A stretch of DNA of 64,000 nt from the NCBI RefSeq assembly GCF_013377085.1, contig NZ_JACAAX010000023.1:1-64000 (forward strand), given 5' to 3'. The notes under the pieces were generated by a model. That model ran no database searches. It was not told the DNA's origin and saw only the letters and a list, made by a program, of their open reading frames with translations. Positions 57,561 through 64,000 of the stretch are shown piece by piece. Each line of letters opens with the position of its first letter. Positions within the stretch are counted from its first letter, which is position 1. A program made the translations under genes and the position numbers. The DNA comes from Rhodoplanes sp. GTDB lineage: Bacteria; Pseudomonadota; Alphaproteobacteria; Rhizobiales; Xanthobacteraceae.

Positions 57561-59060
57561 TCAATTCATCGCGGCGGCCCGCGCGCCGGCGCTGGCGCCG
57601 GCGATGCGGCCGAACACCGAGCCCGACATCAGGCCGGTGCCGCCCGGATAATTGAAATAGAAGATGCCGCCGACCAGCTCGCCGGCCGCGCACAATCCCG
57701 GGATCACCTGGCCGTCGGTGTCGATCACCTGCGCCGACGTGTCCACCTTCAGCCCCCCGAACGTGAACGTGATGCCGCACGTGACGGCATAGGCCTCGAA
57801 CGGCGGGGTATCGACCGTGTTGGCCCAGTTGGTCTTGGGGACCGCGAGGCCCCTGGTGCCGCGCCCGTCCTTGACGTTGGGATCGAACGGCACGTCGGTC
57901 ATCACGGCGGCGTTGTACGCCTTGATGGTCGCAAGCGCCTTCACGGGATTCACGTCCTCGAGCTTCTGCACCAGCTCCTCGAGCGTGTCGGCACGCACCT
58001 TGGTGACCTGCTTGATGCGGTACTCGTCGCGCAGCATCGGAATGATCTTCTGGTCGAACACCTGCCAGGCGAACTGGCCCGGCTGCATCAGGATCACGCG
58101 GCCGTACTTCGCGTAAGTGTAGTTGCGGAAATCGGCGCCCTCGTCGACGAAGCGCTCGCCGTCGGCGTTGAGCATGATGCCCCACGGGTACGAGTGCTTC
58201 TGGAAATTGTCGCCGACCGCCAGATCGCCGAACTCCGGCGCGTTGCGGTCCCAGCCGACCGAATGCGAGCCCGACCAGTTGCCGGTCGCCATCGCGCCGA
58301 TGTCGAGCGCCATCTTGATGCCGTCGCCGGTGTTGAAGCGGGTGCCGCGGATTTTCGCGAGCTCCCAGGTCGGGCCAAGATAGCGGGTGCGCCATTCGGT
58401 GTTGGACTGAAAGCCGCCGGCGGCCAGCACCACGGATTTCGCGGCGATCTCGCGCGTCTTTCCCTTGTGGCGCACGCGCACGCCCTTGACGCCGTCGTCG
58501 TCGGCGAGCAGCGCGGTCGCCCGCGCCGCGTAGGCGACGCCGATGCCGGTCTTGCGCGCCGCCGTGGTCAGCGCCTCGACCAGGCCAGGCCCGCCGCCCC
58601 ACGCCTCGACCGTCAGGCCGCCCCAGAACTTGAAACGCCCGTCGATCTTGTAGGCTTGCCGCCCGTAGATCGGGGCGAAGCGCACGCCCTTGCCGCGCAT
58701 CCACCGCATGGTGTCGCGGCTCCGCGTCACCAACAGCTCGCAGAGGTCCGGGTCGGTGCGATACTCGGTCACCCGGCCCATGTCGTCGAAGAACTTTTCT
58801 TCGGTGTAGGTGCCGAAATCCGTGACCGAAATCTCCTGCTCGGTGAGGTCCGGCATCAGCGCCTTGAGGTCGTCGACCCCGTCATAGACACAGCGGAAGG
58901 CGCCGGCCGTGAAGCGCGAGTTGCCGCCCGACTCCTCCTCCGGAGCGCGCTCCAGCACCAGCACCGAGACCCCGTGCTCGGCCGCCGCGAGGGCCGCGCA
59001 GAACGCCGCATTGCCGCCGCCGACCACCACCACGTCCACCGCCGTCGGCAGCTCGTCCAT
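57561..59060 (-). CDS. tcuA: FAD-dependent tricarballylate dehydrogenase-like flavoprotein
   Basis: A 499-residue fumarate-reductase-type flavoprotein. The FAD loop is VVVVGGGNAAFCAALAAAEH (about 10-29), followed by ESGGNSRFTAGAFR, and the C-terminal YPGGTGLMSGSVFGRIAG closes the flavin site. This is the TcuA group, which oxidises tricarballylate to cis-aconitate with FAD. Salmonella TcuA works with TcuB, an Fe-S/heme protein that reoxidises it, but no tcuB gene is adjacent. A divergent GntR regulator gene with a palindromic operator lies upstream. The name is by family; activity is inferred. Confidence 0.85.
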   Translation of the reverse strand: MDELPTAVDVVVVGGGNAAFCAALAAAEHGVSVLVLERAPEEESGGNSRFTAGAFRCVYDGVDDLKALMPDLTEQEISVTDFGTYTEEKFFDDMGRVTEYRTDPDLCELLVTRSRDTMRWMRGKGVRFAPIYGRQAYKIDGRFKFWGGLTVEAWGGGPGLVEALTTAARKTGIGVAYAARATALLADDDGVKGVRVRHKGKTREIAAKSVVLAAGGFQSNTEWRTRYLGPTWELAKIRGTRFNTGDGIKMALDIGAMATGNWSGSHSVGWDRNAPEFGDLAVGDNFQKHSYPWGIMLNADGERFVDEGADFRNYTYAKYGRVILMQPGQFAWQVFDQKIIPMLRDEYRIKQVTKVRADTLEELVQKLEDVNPVKALATIKAYNAAVMTDVPFDPNVKDGRGTRGLAVPKTNWANTVDTPPFEAYAVTCGITFTFGGLKVDTSAQVIDTDGQVIPGLCAAGELVGGIFYFNYPGGTGLMSGSVFGRIAGASAGARAAAMN

Positions 59061-59114
59061 CGCCCATTCCTCCGAAGAATCCGCCCCTGCGACATGACGC
59101 CGGTCTTCCGCGTC

Positions 59115-59140
59115 CGTTCGTATACAATAAGATACGAACG
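59115..59140. promoter_or_regulatory. Perfect palindromic operator in the tcuA/gntR divergent region
   Basis: CGTTCGTAT (59115-59123) and ATACGAACG (59132-59140) are exact 9-base mirror arms around an 8-base A/T-rich spacer. It is 54 bases before the tcuA start and about 110 before the GntR-family gene start. TACAAT (59123-59128) inside it would serve as a -10 box on the plus strand, so bound repressor would block RNA polymerase. The FadR-type regulator encoded next to it is the natural ligand. Confidence 0.8.
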
Positions 59141-59252
59141 CACACGGTCGTCAAGAGCCTCGATCGGTGCTGAAATGGGCGGGACGAATCGCATGGGTGC
59201 GACGGCGATGCGAAGCGTCCGGCCGTTGGGGCAGAAACCTTTGGAGAGCCAT

Positions 59253-59972
59253 GTGAACTCTGATGCCGCCCCGGGCCGCTCGGACCGACCCGACCCGCCG
59301 CGGCCGGTTCTCGACCGTGCCGCGCTCGACCGGGGCGCCCTGCCGCTCGGCGAGGCGGTGTTCCGGGCGCTGTGCCGGGCGCTGCGCGACGGCGTCTATC
59401 GCCCGGGTGACCGAATCGTCGAGGACGAGGTGGCGCAGCGGCTGGAGGTCTCCCGCACCCCGGTGCGCGAGGCGCTCGGCCGGCTGATGAGCAAGGGCCT
59501 GGTCGAGCATGCCGGCGGTCGCGGCCTGGTGGTCCGCCGGCCGGACGCCGCCGAAGTCCTGGAACTCTACGCCATGCGCGAAATCCTCGAAGGCGCGGCG
59601 GCCCGGCTCGCCGCGGCGCAGGCGTCGGGGCCCGAGATCGACACGCTGCGCGACCTCGCCGACGAATTTGCCACGCAGGCCGAGGATCCGCGCGCGATGG
59701 CGCGGCTCAACCGGCTCCTGCACGAGACGATCGTTCGGGCCGCCCGCAACCGGTTTCTCGATGGCGCACTGCGCGAGATGCAGGATGCGATCGCGCTGCT
59801 CGGGCCGACCACGTTCAATGTCGGCGGGCGGCCGTCGACCGCCGTCGCCGAGCATGCCGCGATCGTCGCAGCGATCGCCGGCCGCGACCCCGACACGGCC
59901 GAGCAGGTCGCCCGCGCCCACATCCGCGAGGCTTTGCGGGCCCGCCTGCGGCTGATGCAGGACGCCGGCTGA
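59253..59972 (+). CDS. GntR-family transcriptional regulator (FadR/FCD subgroup)
   Basis: A 239-residue regulator. The winged HTH is at about 35-95 (YRPGDRIVEDEVAQRLEVSR then TPVREALGRL) and the C-terminal helical FCD effector domain at about 105-235 (MREILEGAAARLAA; HETIVRAARN; EHAAIVAAI, with the His/Asp metal-site positions). It likely responds to the tricarballylate-type substrate. Start: GTG at 59253 with GGAG six bases before it; an ATG at 59208 in the same frame is possible but poorly supported. Confidence 0.87.
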   Translation: MNSDAAPGRSDRPDPPRPVLDRAALDRGALPLGEAVFRALCRALRDGVYRPGDRIVEDEVAQRLEVSRTPVREALGRLMSKGLVEHAGGRGLVVRRPDAAEVLELYAMREILEGAAARLAAAQASGPEIDTLRDLADEFATQAEDPRAMARLNRLLHETIVRAARNRFLDGALREMQDAIALLGPTTFNVGGRPSTAVAEHAAIVAAIAGRDPDTAEQVARAHIREALRARLRLMQDAG

Positions 59973-60014
59973 GGCACCGAGGACTACCGGGCAAGGCGGA
60001 CGAGTGACGTCGTC

Positions 60015-60329
60015 TCACTCGCGGTCGAGGCGTTTCATCAGGGCGCGGCTCTGCGCAATGGTGATCCGGCTCTTGGCGACCTGCTCGTTGTGGATGACGC
60101 AGGCCTTTCCCGAACTCAGCACGCGTTCCGCCGCGCCGTCGATCAGCGTCTTCGATTCGACGCAGGCGTGCCGGGAATCGTGATGGATGGCGTCCTGCCG
60201 CGACTTCTCGGTGCGCCAGCGCGAGCGTCCGACCGAAAAGGCCGGCGGCGCGACGTTGTCGCCATGCAGTTCGGCCAACGCTTCGGCGCCGGGGAGTTCA
60301 GCAGCCGGGCCGTCGCCGTCCGTGCTCAT
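60015..60329 (-). CDS. Small hypothetical protein
   Basis: A 104-residue soluble protein. The N-terminal third is Ala/Gly/Asp-rich and looks disordered; the remainder (RQDAIHHDSRHACVESKTLI, then SSGKACVIHNEQVAKSRITI) is mixed alpha/beta with two Cys and several His. Ribosome site GGAG precedes ATG. Not recognised. It is convergent with the GntR-family gene (42-base gap). Confidence 0.6.
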   Translation of the reverse strand: MSTDGDGPAAELPGAEALAELHGDNVAPPAFSVGRSRWRTEKSRQDAIHHDSRHACVESKTLIDGAAERVLSSGKACVIHNEQVAKSRITIAQSRALMKRLDRE

Positions 60330-60732
60330 GGGTGCTCCGTTCTTGTCGAACAGGCGGGAGCACTATGGGTCTCTCAGTCACCGACGCCCAAAGTTTACGG
60401 TCGGCGATCAGGAATAATACCGATTGACCGGCTTTTGTTCCGGGCTGCTTGAAATATATCCCGAGTTATCCCCAGTCATCCGTTTGCGCGCTGCAGCAAG
60501 GCGGTCCGGCGAGTCGGAGCGTATTCGGCTGCGACGGCGTCGACGATGGTCCAGCGTACGCCCCGAATCTTCGGGACATCCAGGCCGGGCTGCCGGCCCG
60601 GACGCACCCGCCCGGCCCGACGGCTCGCGGCCGACCCAGGCGGGCCCGGCCGTTCGGCACTCGTAAAGTCTCCCCTGCTATAACGCCCGCAGGATCCGAC
60701 CCCCGCCCGGGGCCGGCCGAGGACGTTCGCCC
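60330..60732. other. Intergenic, 403 bases, no gene seen
   Basis: The first part (60360-60480) is more A/T-rich than average and probably holds promoters for the divergent neighbours. No repeat or RNA structure was recognised. Confidence 0.5.
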
Positions 60733-62193
60733 GTGCACGAGCCGACCGCCGACCAGCCCCGCGGCCTCGACGCCGACCTCGCCCTTCCATTGGTCGTCGA
60801 CCTCGACGGCACGCTGCTCATCGGCGACACGCTGGTGGAGACGTTCAGCGGGCTCGTGTTCCGCAATCCACTGGCGGCCGGCCTGTCGCTTTTGTCGATT
60901 CGCGACCGCGCCGCCTTCAAGCGCCGCCTCGCCGGGCACGGCCTGCCCGCCTTCGCCGACCTGCCCTGGCGGGAGGAGCTCGTCGCCCTGGTGCGGACCG
61001 AGCGGGCCCGCGGCCGTGCCGTCCATCTCGTCACGGCCGCCGACCAGGCGGTGGCGGACGGGGCCGCCGAGACGCACGGCCTGTTCGACAGCGCGACCGG
61101 CAGCGACGGGGTGCGCAACCTGAAAGGCGAGGCGAAGCTCGCCCATCTGCGCGAGCGCTTTCCGGACGGCTTCCTCTATGCCGGCGACAGTCCCGCCGAC
61201 CTGCCGCTGTTCGCCGCCGCCCGCGGCGCCGTGCTGTGCGACGTCGCACAGGGCGTCGCCGGCGAGGTCGCCCGCGCCGGCACGCCGGTGCTCGCCACGT
61301 TGTCGCGACCGCACGCCAGTGCGGACGTGTGGCTGCGGGCATTGCGCGTGCACCAGTGGTCGAAGAACGTGCTGCTGTTCGTGCCGCTGTTCGTCGGCCA
61401 TGTCTTCATGGACCCGGCCAAGGTCGCGCTGGCCGCGCTGGGCTTCCTGGTGCTGTCCCTGATGGTCTCGGGGACCTATCTGCTCAACGACCTCTCCGAC
61501 CTCGCCGCCGACCGCCGCCATTCGACCAAACGTCGCCGGCCGTTCGCCAGCGGGGCGCTGCCGCTCGCCGCCGGGCTCACGATCGCCCCCGCCATGATCT
61601 TCGGGTCGCTGGTGGCCGGCTTCCTGTTGTCACCGTCTTTCGGGCTGCTGCTCGTCGCCTATCTGGCGCTGACCACGGCCTATTCGCTGGCCCTCAAGCA
61701 GGAGCCGCTCGCCGACGTGTTCGTGATCGGCTGCCTGTTCACGTTGCGCGTCGCCATGGGGGCGGCGGTGCTGAGGATCGCCCAGTCGCCGTGGCTGTTG
61801 TCGTTCGCGCTCGCCTTCTTCGCCTCGCTCGCCTTCGCCAAGCGGCACGCCGAGGTGATGCAGGCGGCGCGCGCCGACACGGGAGCGATCGCCGGCCGCG
61901 GCTATCGCGGCGACGACTGGCCGCTGACCCTGGTGTTCGGGGTCGGAGCCGGGCTGTTCTCGCTGATCATCATGCTGCTGTATCTGGCGAATGATGCCGC
62001 CCCGTCCGGCTTCTACCGGTCGTCCGAATGGCTTTACGCCGTGCCGGTCCTGATGGCGCTGTGGCTCCAGCGCATCTGGCTGCTCGCCCATCGCACCGAG
62101 CTCCATGACGACCCGGTCGTATTCGCCCTCGCGGACCCGCGCAGCCTGCTGCTCGGCGCCGCCGTCGGTGTCGCGTTCTTCGTCGCCATCTGA
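60733..62193 (+). CDS. HAD-UbiA fusion prenyltransferase (DPPR-synthase-like)
   Basis: A 486-residue protein. Residues about 15-195 are a HAD phosphatase domain: VVDLDGTLLIGDTL holds the nucleophile Asp, and YAGDSPADLPLF the acidic loop. Residues about 205-486 are a UbiA-type polyprenyl transferase: ALRVHQWSKNVLLFVPLF, NDLSDLAADRRHSTKRRRPF (first Asp-rich motif) and ADVFVIGCLFTLRVAMGA (second). The UbiA half resembles decaprenyl-phosphate phosphoribose synthase, and the HAD half could remove the product's 5-phosphate. The start is GTG at 60733. Polyprenyl-linked pentose donors fit the neighbouring membrane glycosyltransferase-like gene. Confidence 0.85.
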   Translation: MHEPTADQPRGLDADLALPLVVDLDGTLLIGDTLVETFSGLVFRNPLAAGLSLLSIRDRAAFKRRLAGHGLPAFADLPWREELVALVRTERARGRAVHLVTAADQAVADGAAETHGLFDSATGSDGVRNLKGEAKLAHLRERFPDGFLYAGDSPADLPLFAAARGAVLCDVAQGVAGEVARAGTPVLATLSRPHASADVWLRALRVHQWSKNVLLFVPLFVGHVFMDPAKVALAALGFLVLSLMVSGTYLLNDLSDLAADRRHSTKRRRPFASGALPLAAGLTIAPAMIFGSLVAGFLLSPSFGLLLVAYLALTTAYSLALKQEPLADVFVIGCLFTLRVAMGAAVLRIAQSPWLLSFALAFFASLAFAKRHAEVMQAARADTGAIAGRGYRGDDWPLTLVFGVGAGLFSLIIMLLYLANDAAPSGFYRSSEWLYAVPVLMALWLQRIWLLAHRTELHDDPVVFALADPRSLLLGAAVGVAFFVAI

Positions 62194-62250
62194 GGGCGGG
62201 TGCGCCGCACGGATGAGGTGAGGATCTTCGTCCTCCTTCTGTGGGGCACA

Positions 62251-63834
62251 TCACCTGCTCGGTTCCGGCACGCCGGCCGGTCTCTTCGAGAGCCGAAGAC
62301 GGTCGCGACCGTACACCAACAGAATCCGCTCTCCACACGCCACCTCGTTCTCGGGCGCCCCGGCCGCCGCGATCAATGCTCGTCGCGGTATCTTTTCCGT
62401 GGTCGGCTCGTTTTCCGAGATGATCGCGAAATCGTAACTCGACCGGAAGGACGCGCCGGACGTGATCCACCGGAACTCGTCCAGGTGTTCCGTATACTGC
62501 GCCAGCGTGATGCTCTGCCGGCTGAACGCCTGGATGTGCTTGGCGTCCCAATATCCGGCGATTCCGTTTCGCAGCCCGACGGCCTCGAGCGCACGATCGA
62601 TGCAGGCGATCTCGTCGGGATAGTGGCCCGAGGCGAGCCCCCTCTCCTGCTGACGAGACCAGGCGCTCGCGACGAGTGAGACCACGGCCAGCGAGGCGAC
62701 CAGGGTAAAGAGTCGCACAAGCCCGTGCTTCGCCGCCGTGCCGATCAGCACGACACCGACGATGATCGGCCACACGAAGACCGGGATATAGTACCGCGAC
62801 GTGGCGACGATGCCGCTGGAGATCAGCACGACGAGAACCGCACACGCCGACGACAGCAGGGAGAATACGATCAGCCACACGACCTTGACGGAGGCTTGAT
62901 CGACTCGGCGGCGCCCAATCGTGGCCGCAAGCACCCAGACGAGGAGAACCGCATAGGCGACGAGCAGCACGCCGGCCGGCGGGAATCTCCCGATGACCTC
63001 GGCGAATACCGAATACGTCTCGACCATCTTGGTCGGGATGCCCTGGATGTCGATCCGCGGCCGATACCGCGTCGGATTGGCGACGACGTAGGGATACGAC
63101 AACGAGCCGAGGAGTCCGAACGCCGCCGGCCCGATCGCCGCGATGCATCGCCTGGCCACGACCTCCCTGGTGCAAAGACCGAACACCGCAAGCGCGCCGA
63201 TGAACGGGACGAGAACCTGCACGAGAAACAGGTCGTCCGACAACGACAGCAGGAACGACAACGAGCACGCAGCAGCCATCAGCCCCTTCGTCTTCGAAAG
63301 ATCGTCCTGGTCGCAGATCCGCAACCACAGCCCCGCGAGAACGACGGCCGAGATCGCGACACTGAAATGAAAGCCGCTCGACAGCACGAAGACGAAAGGC
63401 ACGCCCCCGTTGACGGACAGCCAGACCAGCAGAACGGTCGCAACAGACGCCAGCAGAAGCTGTCGCCCCTCCAGGAACGCCTCGAGCAGATAGTTCAAAG
63501 CGATGAAGAGGACCGTTATCTGAATCAGGCTGAACAGCAGGATGCTGAGATAGATGTCGCTGCCGAGAGAGAACGCGAGAAAATACAAGATGAAGTCGGG
63601 GAAGAAATAGGGGGCGGGCGTCAGGTACCAGTCCGAGATGCGGCCGCCGTGAAGCAGGATGTCGGAGAACAAGGTGGGCAGATACAACGCGTCGGAGTCG
63701 TAGAGATAGCGGGGGAGCGGAGGCTGACCCGTCCGGTAGAGAACGATCAGCGACGCGAACGTCGCGAGCATCAGGCCCAGCGGAACGACGATCCCGCCGA
63801 TCCAACCCGAGCCGCGACGAGCTCTCGACGTCAT
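62251..63834 (-). CDS. Multi-spanning membrane protein, possible GT-C glycosyltransferase
   Basis: A 527-residue protein with about eleven hydrophobic helices. After helix 1 there is YLYDSDALYLPTLFSDILLH, an acidic periplasmic loop like the DxD/ExD loop of GT-C fold enzymes, and a C-terminal soluble domain with IACIDRALEAVGLRNGIAGY and the late WITSGAS. I do not recognise a named family. A polyprenyl-phosphate-sugar-using transferase is a guess from the topology and from the UbiA-type neighbour. ATG at 63834 (MTSRARRG) or 63864 (MRTGARLP); neither has a clear ribosome site. Convergent with the UbiA fusion gene, 57 bases apart. Confidence 0.65.
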   Translation of the reverse strand: MTSRARRGSGWIGGIVVPLGLMLATFASLIVLYRTGQPPLPRYLYDSDALYLPTLFSDILLHGGRISDWYLTPAPYFFPDFILYFLAFSLGSDIYLSILLFSLIQITVLFIALNYLLEAFLEGRQLLLASVATVLLVWLSVNGGVPFVFVLSSGFHFSVAISAVVLAGLWLRICDQDDLSKTKGLMAAACSLSFLLSLSDDLFLVQVLVPFIGALAVFGLCTREVVARRCIAAIGPAAFGLLGSLSYPYVVANPTRYRPRIDIQGIPTKMVETYSVFAEVIGRFPPAGVLLVAYAVLLVWVLAATIGRRRVDQASVKVVWLIVFSLLSSACAVLVVLISSGIVATSRYYIPVFVWPIIVGVVLIGTAAKHGLVRLFTLVASLAVVSLVASAWSRQQERGLASGHYPDEIACIDRALEAVGLRNGIAGYWDAKHIQAFSRQSITLAQYTEHLDEFRWITSGASFRSSYDFAIISENEPTTEKIPRRALIAAAGAPENEVACGERILLVYGRDRLRLSKRPAGVPEPSR

Positions 63835-63921
63835 GATGGCCGGCAATCTTGCACCTGTTCGCATCCCCGCGAGTCCCTTCGGGGACGAGACGAGCCACGC
63901 GCCGGGTGGCGAAGGCGCCGC

Positions 63922-63999
63922 TCAGATCCGCAGGCGCTTGAACACGAACCACGGCAGGTGGCGGATGATCGTCATGATGACCCACCAGAACCACGGCGT
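63922..63999 (-). CDS. 3' end of a gene cut by the window edge
   Basis: The last 25 codons and the TGA of a minus-strand frame: TPWFWWVIMTIIRHLPWFVF followed by KRLRI. An amphipathic, Trp-rich end with KRL is typical of membrane-associated proteins such as methyltransferases or glycosyltransferases in polysaccharide loci. It cannot be named from this fragment. It lies upstream of the membrane protein gene on the same strand (about 87 bases). Confidence 0.5.
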   Translation of the reverse strand, partial: TPWFWWVIMTIIRHLPWFVFKRLRI

Positions 64000-64000
64000 G

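Noticed and set aside
57399-59250. A plus-strand reading frame leading into the GntR-family gene
   Set aside because: The upstream 600 codons are the shadow of the TcuA-like gene. The regulator starts at the GTG at 59253, which has a ribosome site.

Overview
The window is 64 kb of GC-rich bacterial chromosome that looks alphaproteobacterial, most likely Hyphomicrobiales (Rhizobiales) near Bradyrhizobium, Rhodoplanes or Xanthobacteraceae. The evidence is the gene content: a PmtA-type phosphatidylethanolamine methyltransferase, a GT21 ceramide-type glucosyltransferase, several Bug/TctC solute-binding proteins, an Omp25-like beta-barrel, and mirrored intergenic repeats of kinds common in that order. 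The genus is not established. No rRNA, tRNA, CRISPR array, intact insertion sequence or phage was seen.

Layout. 0-3.3 kb: an Mla-type lipid ABC transporter (mlaE-mlaF-mlaD, minus strand). 3.8-10.3 kb: a dipeptide epimerase, a periplasmic ClpP-like protein, an MFS carrier, a large Ala/Glu-rich repeat protein and a threonine/serine dehydratase. 10.3-14 kb: lipid and envelope genes (pmtA, a UDP-diacylglucosamine-hydrolase-like phosphoesterase, a GT21 glycosyltransferase) and an atypical SDR. 14-16.9 kb: a decayed accessory patch holding a truncated type II secretin, a small intact immunity-like gene, and the broken 3' end of an Rhs toxin gene. 17-20.6 kb: an HMGL/LeuA-type carboxyltransferase, a fumarylacetoacetase-family hydrolase and a TRAP binding protein. 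20.8-23.2 kb: the thiM-thiE-thiD salvage operon behind a TPP riboswitch. 23.4-31 kb: a stand-alone RAM-domain protein, a double-barrel porin-like protein, a DMT exporter, two c-type cytochromes, a CoxL-like molybdoenzyme and a Gly-rich secreted protein.

31-38.8 kb: an RND efflux pair, a divergent HtrA-like protease, and a fused isomerase/SnoaL protein with an ankyrin partner. 38.8-42.8 kb: murJ with a sugar aminotransferase and a Gfo/Idh/MocA dehydrogenase, suggesting amino-sugar and envelope polysaccharide work. 43-51.7 kb: amino-acid and keto-acid genes (DadA-like oxidase, Bug protein, second atypical SDR, DapA-like aldolase, BisC/TorZ-like molybdoenzyme, Asp/Glu racemase with a divergent AsnC regulator, exported RidA). 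51.8-56.3 kb: a YeiH carrier, a Cys-motif protein, modB-modC and a Tyr/Gly-repeat protein. 56.4-60 kb: a tricarballylate-type module (Bug protein, TcuA-like flavoprotein, divergent GntR regulator with a perfect palindromic operator). 60-64 kb: a HAD-UbiA fusion and polyprenyl-linked glycan genes running off the edge.

Two molybdoenzymes and a molybdate transporter share the window, which may be functionally meaningful. The most informative region is the Rhs remnant. The toxin reading frame has lost its 5' part and carries two 1-bp deletions and an amber codon. The reading frame past the amber still continues to a natural stop 5 bases before the intact immunity-like gene. Three families of mirrored intergenic repeats, plus one large palindrome, lie in many of the gaps.
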